64,000 nucleotides of DNA. It comes from Thermosynechococcaceae cyanobacterium Okahandja (GTDB taxonomy: Bacteria > Cyanobacteriota > Cyanobacteriia > Thermosynechococcales > Thermosynechococcaceae). Below the pieces are notes generated by a model. That model was not told the origin of the DNA. It did no database searches and was given only the letters and a program-made list of their open reading frames with translations. Location of the stretch: contig CP136945.1 in the NCBI GenBank assembly GCA_041530395.1, forward strand, positions 1,612,001 to 1,676,000, written 5' to 3'. The translations under genes were made by a program, and so were the position numbers. Position 1 is the stretch's first letter, and the number at the start of each line of letters is the position of its first letter. Positions 29,246 to 37,825 of this stretch are shown in pieces.

Positions 29246-30189
29246 GGGAGTGGAGCATTCGTCATTGGATGGGTTTCCGGCTTGAAGGGGCGCTCCAAGA
29301 GATGGCCAAGAGCCGCTTGCGGGGTGAGTTGCCCCTGTAGCACTGCGGCCACCATTGCCGTAATCGGAATTTCAAGACCGTGCTGCTGGGCGTAGCGATA
29401 CAGCACCAGCGCCGTGTTCACACCCTCAGCGGTGCCATGGGTGAGCTCTAGGGCTTGGGGTAGGGATTTGCCTTGGCCGAGGTGCCACCCCACCTGATAG
29501 TTGCGACTCAGAGGACTGGTGCAGGTGGCCAACAGATCCCCTAACCCGGATAACCCATAAAACGTACTGACTTCACCACCCCAGTGGCTACCCACCCGAA
29601 CCATTTCGACTAAACCGCGGGTAATGAGGGCGGAGCGAGCATTAATCCCTAAGCCTAAGCTATCGTTAACGCCACAGGCAATGGCAATGACATTTTTGAA
29701 AATGCCCCCCATTTCAACACCGCGCCGGTCTTCGTTACTGTACAGACGAAAGGTGGCACTTCCTAAGGCCTCTTGCACCCGCTGGGTGGCGATCGCCTCT
29801 CCCCCAACAACGGCGGCGGCAGGCAGTCCCTGCTGGAGTTCTGCCGCTAGGTTAGGCCCTGATAACACCACTAAGGGGTGCTGCGGACAGTAACATTGCC
29901 AAATATCTGCCGCGGTGGAGAAGGTGTCTGCTTCTAGCCCTTTGGTAGCACTGACAAGGGTAAGGTTTGGACTGAGTTGCAGCCTAGCGATCGCTTGGGC
30001 TACGTCCCGAACCGCCTTAATGGGCAGTGCCGATACCACCAGTTGGATATTCTCAAACCAATCCTGATTCAGTGGGCCTTGAGAGCGCCCCCACAGCCGC
30101 ACAGCACAGCCCTGCTTTCGGAACAAATAGGACAGGGTTTGCCCCCAATGACCTACGCCAAGAATGAGCACTGTGGGGGGGGGCGGCAT
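29242..30189 (-). CDS. gpsA: NAD(P)-dependent glycerol-3-phosphate dehydrogenase
   Basis: Makes sn-glycerol-3-phosphate from dihydroxyacetone phosphate for phospholipid synthesis. The 315-residue protein has the Rossmann start VLILGVGHWGQTLSYLF, VSATKGLE, VLSGPNLAAE, the catalytic region FKNVIAIACGVNDSLGLGINARSALITRGL with its conserved Lys, and GLSGLGDLLATCTSPLSRNYQVG. Length and motifs are normal. Confidence 0.94.
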   Translation of the reverse strand: MPPPPTVLILGVGHWGQTLSYLFRKQGCAVRLWGRSQGPLNQDWFENIQLVVSALPIKAVRDVAQAIARLQLSPNLTLVSATKGLEADTFSTAADIWQCYCPQHPLVVLSGPNLAAELQQGLPAAAVVGGEAIATQRVQEALGSATFRLYSNEDRRGVEMGGIFKNVIAIACGVNDSLGLGINARSALITRGLVEMVRVGSHWGGEVSTFYGLSGLGDLLATCTSPLSRNYQVGWHLGQGKSLPQALELTHGTAEGVNTALVLYRYAQQHGLEIPITAMVAAVLQGQLTPQAALGHLLERPFKPETHPMTNAPLP

Positions 30190-30207
30190 GAGGCGAGCTT
30201 TACTCCT

Positions 30208-30549
30208 CTAGGGAGTGACGGTCGAGTTTTGGAACTGCTGCTGCTGGCGTTGGCGAAAGGCTTCCGCCTCGGCGCTCAGATTTTCCATTTGATCGGCAGC
30301 CAATTCGTTGAAGTCGCGACCATCGAGCAGTTGCAGGCGATTCATTAAGCCCGGCACCGAAAAGTTAGAGTTTTGACTGGGGTTGAGGATAGAGTTTAGG
30401 TCGCCACCGTTAGCATCATTTTGCTGCCAACCTTCCATGGGGTTATTGGTGGGCCTAATTTGCGCCATCGCTAAGCTGCCTACGCTGAGGCTGAATAGGG
30501 CAAGCGTACCACTGGCAAAGAGGCGAAGCATCATAGGAGGTTTCCTCAC
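30208..30549 (-). CDS. Small exported protein of unknown function
   Basis: 113 residues. A signal peptide (MMLRLFASGTLALFSLSVGSLAMAQ) indicates export; the mature part is about 80 residues, polar, Asn- and Gln-rich, with LMNRLQLLDGRDFNELAADQ and a helical EAEAFRQRQQQQF segment. I do not recognise a family. The gene lies 18 nt upstream of gpsA on the same strand, so the two may be co-transcribed. Confidence 0.65.
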   Translation of the reverse strand: MRKPPMMLRLFASGTLALFSLSVGSLAMAQIRPTNNPMEGWQQNDANGGDLNSILNPSQNSNFSVPGLMNRLQLLDGRDFNELAADQMENLSAEAEAFRQRQQQQFQNSTVTP

Positions 30550-30656
30550 AATCCACTAATGAGGGGACGACGAGCCGGGTGCTCAGGTGCCGGAATGCCG
30601 CCAAAGGCTGTGGCGGACGGGAGTATTGAATGCTGAAATTATACCAAGTTCTTTGC

Positions 30657-31538
30657 CTAGGGGTTACAAAAATAGCACTGACTGGGGTCGGCCAGCGGCT
30701 CTGCTACGGGCAGGGTGAGGGTATGGGAGCAACGCTGACAGCGGTAACGGGTGGCTTTGGCCAAACCGGTAGGGGCACCACACAGGGCGCAGGGACGGCC
30801 AGGCAGTGTTTCTGCGGCCACAAAGCCGGGCAGACCACACTGGGGACACCCCTGTTGCATGGCCTTGACCAGTTCGGCGGTGGCGGCAGCAATGACCCCC
30901 ATGCGGCTGGGGTTCATGTGGGCACGCATGTCGGTTTCAAGGTGCACCCGACCGTCGGGGCTATGGGGAAGCAACGCCGCGATCGCTGCCTCTAACTCGC
31001 TGACGGTGGTCATGCCCTTAAAAATTGGCGCATCGGGCACCGGCTCGGCACTGACCATGGCAATCAGGCCATGGCTAGGAAAGCCCACGTTCTCCGCAAA
31101 GGCAAGGGCCTCGGACAGGTTGCTGACCCTAGCATGGCTAAAGTTCGTCTCAAGGGAAATGACCTCCCCCCGCAGTTGCAGGTTGTGGCGGCGATCGACG
31201 AGCAGTACCAGTTCACGGTTGCTGGGCAGCATCGGGCATTGGGGATGGGGGCCAAAACTCCCTTCACTGGCGATCGCTAAGTCAGCCTCCGTTTCAGCCA
31301 ACACCCACGCGGCCTTGGCGGCAGCAGCCTCCTCTTGGGTGCCACAGCGGCGGCGATCGCGACTAAAGGTGCCAAACTGATCCGTATCCAGTCCCGTGGC
31401 CACCTCAACGGTGATCCCCAGAGCCGCCAAGGCCGGGGCAATTACCTGCTCCTTGCGGTGCTTCGTGGCCAGAATGGCGGTTCGTCCCTGAAAGTAGGGG
31501 GTTGTATCCCTAAACGTCACCACCCAAGTACGCCTCAA
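30657..31538 (-). CDS. DUF6671-type protein with a C-terminal zinc ribbon
   Basis: Function unknown. The N-terminal two thirds contain YFQGRTAILATKHRKEQVIAPAL, ASEGSFGPHPQCPMLPSNRELVLL-type segments and HLETDMRAHMNPSRM, which I associate with DUF6671. The last 65 residues carry four pairs of cysteines spaced as CxxC (CPQC, CALC, CQRC, CYFC), predicting two zinc ribbons. The gene overlaps the LivG-type ATPase gene upstream by 29 nt, so translation is probably coupled. A GTG five codons inside is an alternative start. Confidence 0.7.
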   Translation of the reverse strand: MRRTWVVTFRDTTPYFQGRTAILATKHRKEQVIAPALAALGITVEVATGLDTDQFGTFSRDRRRCGTQEEAAAAKAAWVLAETEADLAIASEGSFGPHPQCPMLPSNRELVLLVDRRHNLQLRGEVISLETNFSHARVSNLSEALAFAENVGFPSHGLIAMVSAEPVPDAPIFKGMTTVSELEAAIAALLPHSPDGRVHLETDMRAHMNPSRMGVIAAATAELVKAMQQGCPQCGLPGFVAAETLPGRPCALCGAPTGLAKATRYRCQRCSHTLTLPVAEPLADPSQCYFCNP

Positions 31539-32283
31539 TCACCTTGGGATCATTTTTAACCGTTAGGGGGTCACCCAGAGCAATGAGTTGGCCAAAATCC
31601 AAGACAGCAATGCGATCGCAGAGGTTCATGACCAGGGGCACATGGTGCTCAATTAAAATAATTGTTAAGGCAAATGCCTCGTGCAGCCGCCGAATTAACT
31701 CGCACAGCCCCTGCTTCTCCGCCGGATTCATCCCGGCGGCGGGTTCATCGAGCAACAGTAACGAGGGTTGCAAGGCCAAAGCACGGGCAATTTCCAGTCG
31801 CCGCTGCTCCCCGTAGGATAAGTGACCCGCCAACTCGTGACGGCGATCGTACAGATCAAGCCAGTACAACAGTTCCCGCGCTCGATCTCCTAAACGCTGC
31901 TGCTGTTGCCGCACCAAGGGGGTATGCAGTAGATGCGCCCAAAACTGCGACACCTCATGGCGGTGCTGGCCAAGACGCACATTTTGCCACACGGTCATTT
32001 CCTTAAATAGGCGAATATTCTGAAACGTGCGGCCAATCCCAAGAGCAGCAATCTGGTGCGGTTTTGCTTGGCTCAGGCGCTGCTGACGGAAATAAATTTC
32101 GCCACTGCTTAGGGGAATGAGCCCCGTGAGTAGGTTAAACAGGGTGGTTTTACCTGCGCCATTGGGGCCAATAATGCCAAAAATTTCCCCTTCCTCCACC
32201 CTTAAGGACACCCGATCCACCGCCTTCAGGCCGCCAAAGCTGCGACTTACCCCGTCAAGGGCTAGGAATGCGGCCTCCCTCAT
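31510..32283 (-). CDS. ABC transporter ATPase, LivG type
   Basis: ATP-binding subunit of the branched-chain/neutral amino-acid uptake family (LivG, NatA, UrtD). The 257-residue protein has Walker [10 protein letters not shown], the Q-loop [17 protein letters not shown] typical of LivG, the signature [15 protein letters not shown], Walker [17 protein letters not shown] and the family-specific C-terminal EAYLGGDV. No LivF, permease or binding-protein gene is adjacent. The ATPase must therefore work with subunits encoded elsewhere, as is common for the Nat and Urt systems of cyanobacteria. It overlaps both flanking genes. Confidence 0.9.
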   Translation of the reverse strand: MREAAFLALDGVSRSFGGLKAVDRVSLRVEEGEIFGIIGPNGAGKTTLFNLLTGLIPLSSGEIYFRQQRLSQAKPHQIAALGIGRTFQNIRLFKEMTVWQNVRLGQHRHEVSQFWAHLLHTPLVRQQQQRLGDRARELLYWLDLYDRRHELAGHLSYGEQRRLEIARALALQPSLLLLDEPAAGMNPAEKQGLCELIRRLHEAFALTIILIEHHVPLVMNLCDRIAVLDFGQLIALGDPLTVKNDPKVIEAYLGGDV

Positions 32284-33341
32284 GGCTGCGGCGGTGTTTT
32301 TTCAAAGGCTTGGTAAGCAAGGCGTGACACCTGACGAATCAGCTCACTTCCTTGGGGATCATTGTAGGGGCGTTTCACCATCATGGCGGCAACGTAGCGT
32401 TGGCCGTTGGGCATATCCACCATGCCCGCATCTCCCACGACAGTGCCAATATCACCAGTTTTGTGGGCAATGGTCGCACCTTGGCCGATCCCCGCAGGTA
32501 GGAGGGTGTTGGTGACGGTGCGGCGCATAATATCAAGGAGGCGATCGCGACTGCGGACAGATACCAACTCCCCTTGACCAATTTTAAGCATCAGGGTGGC
32601 CAAATCCCGTGGGCTAGTGGTGTTCGTGCCCTGCATATCCGGCAGCAGGTTCCGGATAACCGTATCTTCTAAGCCCCACTCCTGAAACTGCTGATTCAAG
32701 ACCGCTGCACCTCCTAGGCGATCGATCAGCATATTGGTGGCAGTGTTGTCGCTAATGGTAATCATCAGATCCGCCACTTCCAAGGCCGCATATTGGGAGT
32801 TAGGTTTTTGGTATTGCAGCGTGCCAGCCTCCGGTGCAATTAAATCGGGTCGCATGGTGAGGCGCTCATTCAGGGAAACACGGCCTTCGTCCACCGCCTT
32901 AAAAAAAGCCACCAGAATTGGAATTTTTATTGTTGAGGCCGCCGGAAAAACATCGTCACCGGCCACGTTCAGAGCCGCACCAGAGTCAAGGTTAAAAAAG
33001 TACAGCCCCGCCGTTAGTTTGGGCTGGCGGGTCACCAACTGTTGGATTTTTTGCTGCAACTCCGCCAAGGGGCGCTCCGGCGGCAGGTCGGGGGGAGGAG
33101 CCTCAGGGGCGATCGCTTGGGTAGCCGCCGTCTCTAGGGATAGCTCCCGCGGTTGCAGCACCGAGAGAATTGTCCCAACAATAGCCGCCAGTGCCACCAC
33201 ACTAACGCCAAAGCGAAGACTAATTAAAAAAAGGTTGGGGCGCGGTGGTGCAGTCTGGGCTAGGGATGGTAAGGCAGAAGCGGAGCGGGATAGTGAAGAG
33301 ACGCTAGACTGTTGAACCATCGATCGATACCGTGCAACCAT
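32280..33341 (-). CDS. Class A beta-lactamase-fold serine hydrolase, probably without the general base
   Basis: Membrane-anchored protein with one helix near residues 40-60 ([21 protein letters not shown]) and a periplasmic penicillin-recognising domain. The active-site motifs are S-x-x-K (STIK in [11 protein letters not shown]), SDN ([10 protein letters not shown]) and KTG (AHKTGDIG). Aligning back from the TTSP segment puts Thr at the position of the class A deacylating Glu166 while the following Asn170 is kept (TVIRN). If so, it may bind or cleave peptidoglycan-like substrates rather than destroy drugs. The ATG at 33341 ([11 protein letters not shown]) is chosen; the longer frame would overlap trmJ. 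Confidence 0.82.
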   Translation of the reverse strand: MVARYRSMVQQSSVSSLSRSASALPSLAQTAPPRPNLFLISLRFGVSVVALAAIVGTILSVLQPRELSLETAATQAIAPEAPPPDLPPERPLAELQQKIQQLVTRQPKLTAGLYFFNLDSGAALNVAGDDVFPAASTIKIPILVAFFKAVDEGRVSLNERLTMRPDLIAPEAGTLQYQKPNSQYAALEVADLMITISDNTATNMLIDRLGGAAVLNQQFQEWGLEDTVIRNLLPDMQGTNTTSPRDLATLMLKIGQGELVSVRSRDRLLDIMRRTVTNTLLPAGIGQGATIAHKTGDIGTVVGDAGMVDMPNGQRYVAAMMVKRPYNDPQGSELIRQVSRLAYQAFEKTPPQP

Positions 33342-33345
33342 GCCA

Positions 33346-34110
33346 CTACTGTAAAGGGGAAGGGTCTGATGTTGGGCCGTGGTCGATCGCCCATTCCAAT
33401 TGCCGTACCATCCCCCGCAGCAGAGCAACCTCTGCCTCCGTTGGGTAAGCGCGGCCAAGGAGCGATCGCACCTTTTCCATGCGACTCGCTGCCGTGTGGG
33501 GATATAAAAAACCAACCCGCAGCAATAACTGCTCGAGGTGGTCATAGAACCCCTGCAACCGCTCAAACGTGACGGCAGACCCCTGCTCAGATGTTCCCGT
33601 CGGGTTGCTGGCAGCGCACCACAATTCATAGCAACATACGCCCACAGCCTGAGCCAGATTCAAAGATGGGTAGGGAGCCGCGGTGGGAATCCGAATCAAC
33701 CCCTGGGCAAGCGCTAACTCCTGATTGGTTAAGCCGCGATCTTCCCGCCCAAAGATAAGAGCCGCCGTGCCCGTCCCCAACAGTTGCGGTAGCCCCTGCC
33801 GTGGGGGCCAGCAGGGGAGGGCTAAATCGGCAACATCCCGACCCACGGTGGCAAACACCCGCTGACAATCTGCCAAAGCCGCCGCGAGGCACTCGCTAAT
33901 TGTGGCCTGCTCGAGGATGTCTTTGCCATGAACCGCCCAGCGATAAGCCAGTTCACTGTGGGGGCAGCAGCGGGGATTCACAATCCATAACTGCTCTAGC
34001 CCCATATTTTTCATGGCTCGGGCCACACTGCCGATATTAATTTCACCGCTCGGCTCAACCAGAACAATGCGTACCTGCCGAATGGCTGAGGGAATAGGCG
34101 TAGGAGACAA
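33346..34110 (-). CDS. trmJ: tRNA/rRNA 2'-O-methyltransferase, TrmJ type
   Basis: SAM-dependent methyltransferase of the SPOUT class that modifies the ribose at position 32 of tRNAs in TrmJ proteins. The N-terminus VRIVLVEPSGEINIGSVARAMKNMG and the knot motifs ALIFGREDRGLTNQELALA and IPTAAPYPSLNLAQAVGVCCYEL are characteristic. The C-terminal 70 residues form the helical extension seen in TrmJ. At 254 residues the length is normal. It starts a tight minus-strand series with the beta-lactamase-fold gene (4 nt away), the LivG-type ATPase and the DUF6671 gene. Confidence 0.88.
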   Translation of the reverse strand: MSPTPIPSAIRQVRIVLVEPSGEINIGSVARAMKNMGLEQLWIVNPRCCPHSELAYRWAVHGKDILEQATISECLAAALADCQRVFATVGRDVADLALPCWPPRQGLPQLLGTGTAALIFGREDRGLTNQELALAQGLIRIPTAAPYPSLNLAQAVGVCCYELWCAASNPTGTSEQGSAVTFERLQGFYDHLEQLLLRVGFLYPHTAASRMEKVRSLLGRAYPTEAEVALLRGMVRQLEWAIDHGPTSDPSPLQ

Positions 34111-34383
34111 AATAAAAAATTTATTAATATTTCCTAAATGATTTTAGAGGATTTTTCCCCAATCCCTCAAGGGCTGACACAACAAGCGGTTTAGGCACTG
34201 TATCTAAACGTTAAGACCTGTAGCGATTATCAACAATCCCTCAGAATGATCGTTACAATTAGGGGTAATTTTTGGTGTTTGCCCGCTGCTCCCTCAGCAA
34301 GGGGAATTTGCGTCAGGGCAGCCTATAGTTCCCTCGTAGTTACGGATGGACGGTTTAGCTTTTGGTAACGAGGAGTTAATGTT

Positions 34384-34548
34384 ATGCTGCGTTTCATGAG
34401 TCTTCACTGGTCTAAACTCAGCGTGTTAGGCATCCTTTACTGCGCTTTAGCCGCTGGTCTAGGATACCTTACGAACATGCAACTGGATGCTATGCAAGAT
34501 CAAGTCAATGCCTTGCAACTAACCCACAGCCTGAACGAATTCAGGTAA
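34384..34548 (+). CDS. 54-residue single-pass membrane peptide
   Basis: A short frame with a clear Shine-Dalgarno site (GAGGAG, 9 nt before ATG). It begins MLRFMSLHWSKLS, has one hydrophobic helix (VLGILYCALAAGLGYLT) and a polar, helical C-terminus (MQLDAMQDQVNALQLTHSL). This layout is shared with small subunits of photosynthetic and NDH-1 complexes, but I cannot match it to a named one. It stands alone, with 273 nt of upstream intergenic sequence and a weak hairpin at 34562-34581 after the stop. Confidence 0.65.
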   Translation: MLRFMSLHWSKLSVLGILYCALAAGLGYLTNMQLDAMQDQVNALQLTHSLNEFR

Positions 34549-34659
34549 CTGGCCCCTCAAACTCAAGCGGTGAGCCTTGAGGCAAGTTTATCAGCAATTT
34601 TGCGAGCAACTTTGTTGCATCAATTTTGTTAATTGCATTAAATAATGTCAAGGCTGCTT

Positions 34660-35667
34660 TCAAGAGGCTTTAGCTTCAAGGGTTAAATCCTCAGTTAAGC
34701 CAATTTCGCGCTTGAGCAGTTCCACGGACTGCGGATCAATGTAGCTTTCGCAGCAGATCAAGCGGGGCACACGGATGAGCTCATGCCGTGCGGCGGCAAT
34801 GGCCTCCTTCACCCGATCGCCACTGGCGCGATCGCTAATAATAGTGTGGGCACGGTGCACAAGGGCATTGAGTTTGTAGGTATCGTTCACCTGTGCGGTG
34901 ACCAGCAGTAACTCCTCACCCCGCAGGCTGTGAATCATCACCTCCGCCACCCCAAGGGTACCGGAACTGAGGCTGACTAAACCGAGGCAGGATCCCTTCG
35001 GCAACTGCCGCACCACCTCCAACTCCCGCTGATAGCTGTAGATGTCAATGAAAAAGACACGCACATCCTTATCGCGGGTAATGGCTTCCGTCATGCTGGC
35101 AAAATAGCGCACGGTGACAAGGGTGGCGCTACTGTCGGGTTGCAGTACGGTATCCAGTTCCTCTAGGAACACCAGTTCTACGGGAATTGGCAGCAACTGT
35201 TGCAACTCCTGCACAATTAACTCTCCGGCCCCTTGGTCATGCCGTGGTACCGTCACCATGACCCGCACCCCTGCTTTCTGGCGGGCATCAATTTCCGCTA
35301 AAAATAATTCGCGAATTTGGCCCAAGGAATAGCCCATACCCAAAAGGGTGTCCATACTTTCTTGGACAATGCGGTGCACGGGCACCACCGCGGGTCGCCG
35401 CTGGCGGGGACGGGTTTCTTCTTGGCCAAGGGCACGCACATAAATGCCAGACCCCACTTGGGGCACCACCAACCCTGCTGCTTCAAGGCGTTCATAGACC
35501 TTGCTAATGGTGTTGCGGTGTAAGCCGGTTTGCATGGCCAATTGCCGGGTACTGGGCAGACGATACCCAGGCGGAAACTGGCGGGCAGCGATCGCGAAGC
35601 TAATTTGATTAAAAAGCTGGGTCGAGGCAGGAATTTCGCTATCGGGTTGGATGTGGAACTGAATCAT
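34660..35667 (-). CDS. plmA: GntR-family transcriptional regulator PlmA
   Basis: DNA-binding regulator conserved across cyanobacteria; PlmA of Anabaena and Synechocystis has been tied to plasmid maintenance, photosystem ratio and PII-PipX signalling. Residues 1-80 are the winged helix (STQLFNQISFAIAARQFPPGYRLPSTRQ split by the recognition helix region TGLHRNTISKVYERLEAAGLV, then GSGIYV). The remaining 250 residues form the PlmA-specific effector domain, which is not an aminotransferase domain. The ATG at 35667 (MIQFHIQPDSEIPAS) is the conserved start, seven codons inside the longest frame. Transcribed towards an empty stretch, so probably monocistronic. Confidence 0.82.
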   Translation of the reverse strand: MIQFHIQPDSEIPASTQLFNQISFAIAARQFPPGYRLPSTRQLAMQTGLHRNTISKVYERLEAAGLVVPQVGSGIYVRALGQEETRPRQRRPAVVPVHRIVQESMDTLLGMGYSLGQIRELFLAEIDARQKAGVRVMVTVPRHDQGAGELIVQELQQLLPIPVELVFLEELDTVLQPDSSATLVTVRYFASMTEAITRDKDVRVFFIDIYSYQRELEVVRQLPKGSCLGLVSLSSGTLGVAEVMIHSLRGEELLLVTAQVNDTYKLNALVHRAHTIISDRASGDRVKEAIAAARHELIRVPRLICCESYIDPQSVELLKREIGLTEDLTLEAKAS

Positions 35668-35852
35668 GGTCTCCCTTCCGCCGCTCAAGAACTGTCCTAG
35701 GGTGATACGCCCAGCCGCTGGAGGCTATGCCAGATGCAAAACCCACCCCTAATCGCTGCATAAACTGTCACAATTGATAAGTAATTTTACCGCACGTTCT
35801 GCAAGTTACCATTGAACACAGGCTATGGCCAGCCTCAACTCCCCTAGAAAAC

Positions 35853-35879
35853 AAAAAAAGAGGCCATCGCTGACCCCTC
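35853..35879 (-). terminator. Rho-independent terminator of the Hlip gene
   Basis: On the minus strand GAGGGGTC, loop AGCGAT, GGCCTC forms an imperfect stem followed by seven T residues. It lies about 40 nt after the Hlip stop codon. Confidence 0.65.
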
Positions 35880-35919
35880 AAGACACTTTGACCGCTGAAA
35901 ATTGGGAGAGAGTTAAGGC

Positions 35920-36090
35920 CTAGAGCAGACCCCAGAAGTGAAGCACGCCTTCTTTGGTGATCAATTCTGTAAGAAGAGCCGCCACAAAGCCAATCATGGC
36001 AAGGCGACCGTTCCAGATTTCTGCTTGGGGGGTAAACCCAAACACCCATGCATTGCGATCATCTGACTTGATGGTTTTGGTATCTTCCAT
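35920..36090 (-). CDS. hli: High-light-inducible protein (Hlip/Scp)
   Basis: One-helix chlorophyll-binding protein of 56 residues that protects photosystem assembly intermediates under stress. It has the chlorophyll a/b-binding motif AEIWNGRLAMIGFVAALLTE, including the conserved Glu, Asn and Arg ligands, and ends EGVLHFWGLL. The reading frame MEDTKTIKSDDRNAWVFGFT is read on the minus strand from the ATG at 36090. It has its own terminator and a possible RpaB-type half site upstream. Confidence 0.93.
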   Translation of the reverse strand: MEDTKTIKSDDRNAWVFGFTPQAEIWNGRLAMIGFVAALLTELITKEGVLHFWGLL

Positions 36091-36122
36091 GGTTTTGACT
36101 CCTGATCGAACCCTGTAGCCTT

Positions 36123-36140
36123 AATGTAACAATTCTTTAC
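36123..36140 (-). promoter_or_regulatory. HLR1-like (RpaB) site upstream of the Hlip gene
   Basis: On the minus strand GTTACATT is an exact HLR1 half site ((G/T)TTACA(T/A)(T/A)). Ten bases upstream of it GTAAAGAA matches the other half at only five of eight positions. HLR1 direct repeats control high-light genes through RpaB. It lies 33 nt before the Hlip ATG. The weak second half makes this tentative. Confidence 0.35.
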
Positions 36141-36201
36141 TAATTGTGCAACATCTCTTAATAAATTTTTCTCTATTGCTGCCCCAGAGTAGTCCCCCGG
36201 C

Positions 36202-37749
36202 TCAGTCAATCACCGCCGCCGTTTTCACGGTCTCCAGCTTGGCAAGGATCTGGGGCTTGTAGTTTTCAAACTCGTTTTTGAGGAGGTTGCGGCTAATAGC
36301 GGCAGAGGCGGAGGAAGGCAGGTTTTTGCTGGTTTGCACCCAGTCCCGCAGCAGTTGTCGTTGGAACGTGGCAATGGTGAAGGTGCGCACATTGATGCAG
36401 TGGAGCGGATCCTCTAGGGAGAAAAAGAGCAGCGGATAGTACCCTGTTTCCGACAGTAGCAGGCATAGTTCTTGGTTGCGGGGGAGTTTCATATCCAGAT
36501 AGCAGGGGAGCCAGCGGGGGCCTTGCTGCGGGTCGTAGATGGCGGTAATCCACAAAATCATCGGATGGGGGCTGGTGGTAAACAGAAACTGGTTGTAGCG
36601 AATGTTGAGCATCCGTCGGTCAATTTCAGCCCGCGGCAGCATGACCCACAGCCCTGCCGCTGATTCCCGCTGGGCGTACAGCGGCGCCGGAAAAACAATT
36701 TCTGCAATGGGCTTATCGCTGGGCCATGTACTTTGCCAACAGGCCTCTTCAACGGTGGCAAGGGCAACCGGCAACTCCTCGGGGGCGCTGGGCTGGGAGG
36801 TTTTGGCGGTTGTTGGCTCAATGCCGGGCTGGGTGATGCGGCTAATGCCCAGTTGTTCTTCGAGACTACTGATAGTCTGGATAATGTCGGCGGTGGTTTG
36901 GGGACGGTCTGCGGGCGATTTGGCCATGCAGGCCATGATCAACTCTTCGAGGGCGGGGGGCAGGTGCAGTCCTGGGCTGGCTACACTGAAGGGGGTTGGT
37001 TTTTGAAAGTGGTGGGCTTTGAACCAACTGCCAATGGAGTGGGTGTCGGCTTGGATGGGCATTTTGCCGGTCAGCAGTTCGTACATGGTAATGCCGAGGC
37101 TGTAGATGTCGGAGCGGTGATCCAATTCCCGCCCTTCGATTTGTTCGGGCGAGCAGTAGGCAAGGGTGCCCATAAAGGAGGAGGTCTGCCCCTGCTCAGA
37201 AATATCCCCCAGAAACTTGGCAATACCGAAGTCCAACACCTTGGCCAGTTCCCCCATGGTGCCATCGTTGATCACCAGTACGTTACTGGGCTTGATGTCG
37301 CGGTGAATAATGGGGCATTTTTGGCCTTCGATGATGACCCCTTCGTGGGCAACCTGTAGGCCAAGGCAGATGTGGCGGGCAATCCGCAGAAAGCGGGCAA
37401 GGGGCAGCGGTTCCTCAAGTAATAGATCGCTGAGGTTATCGCCTTCTAGGAATTCCATGACGTAGAAGGGCACCTCTTCGTTATTCATGCCGTAGTCTAG
37501 GACGCGCACAACGTGCATGGTCTTTTGGCCGAGCAGGGCACCGGCTCTCGCCTCTTGGGCAAAGCGGGTTTTCATGCGGTCGTTGAGGAGGGTTTGGGCT
37601 AAAAATTTGACGGCAACGGGTACCCCCCCCAGAAGGACATCTTCGGCACGGTACACCCGTCCCATCGAGCCTTTGCCAATGAGTTCGGTGAGGCGGTACC
37701 GATTCATGAGGGTTTGGCCAATATAGTTGTCGCGGTACTGCTCTGACAT
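36202..37749 (-). CDS. Serine/threonine protein kinase
   Basis: Hanks-type kinase, 515 residues, soluble. Residues about 17-290 form the catalytic domain: glycine loop LIGKGSMGRVYRAE, the ATP-anchoring Lys in VAVKFL, the catalytic loop HRDIKPSN, the metal-binding LDFGIAKF, and the activation segment ending SPEQ. After a Pro/Thr-rich linker the C-terminal 180 residues (from about 330) form a domain that I do not recognise (VIWITAIYDPQQGPRWLPCYLD-like, LLLSETGYYPLLFFSLEDP). No transmembrane or PASTA segment. It has no operon partner on its strand within 100 nt except the 172-residue gene upstream. Confidence 0.9.
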   Translation of the reverse strand: MSEQYRDNYIGQTLMNRYRLTELIGKGSMGRVYRAEDVLLGGVPVAVKFLAQTLLNDRMKTRFAQEARAGALLGQKTMHVVRVLDYGMNNEEVPFYVMEFLEGDNLSDLLLEEPLPLARFLRIARHICLGLQVAHEGVIIEGQKCPIIHRDIKPSNVLVINDGTMGELAKVLDFGIAKFLGDISEQGQTSSFMGTLAYCSPEQIEGRELDHRSDIYSLGITMYELLTGKMPIQADTHSIGSWFKAHHFQKPTPFSVASPGLHLPPALEELIMACMAKSPADRPQTTADIIQTISSLEEQLGISRITQPGIEPTTAKTSQPSAPEELPVALATVEEACWQSTWPSDKPIAEIVFPAPLYAQRESAAGLWVMLPRAEIDRRMLNIRYNQFLFTTSPHPMILWITAIYDPQQGPRWLPCYLDMKLPRNQELCLLLSETGYYPLLFFSLEDPLHCINVRTFTIATFQRQLLRDWVQTSKNLPSSASAAISRNLLKNEFENYKPQILAKLETVKTAAVID

Positions 37750-37825
37750 AGCGTGCCTCGGTGATGGTGCCCTACTCTGGTTGTACTTGATTGGGGGGGG
37801 CGATCGCCAACTGGGCTGACGTGGG

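Noticed and set aside
35768-36049. 93-residue minus-strand frame across the Hlip gene
   Set aside because: The Hlip reading frame with its intact chlorophyll-binding motif occupies the same DNA in another frame.
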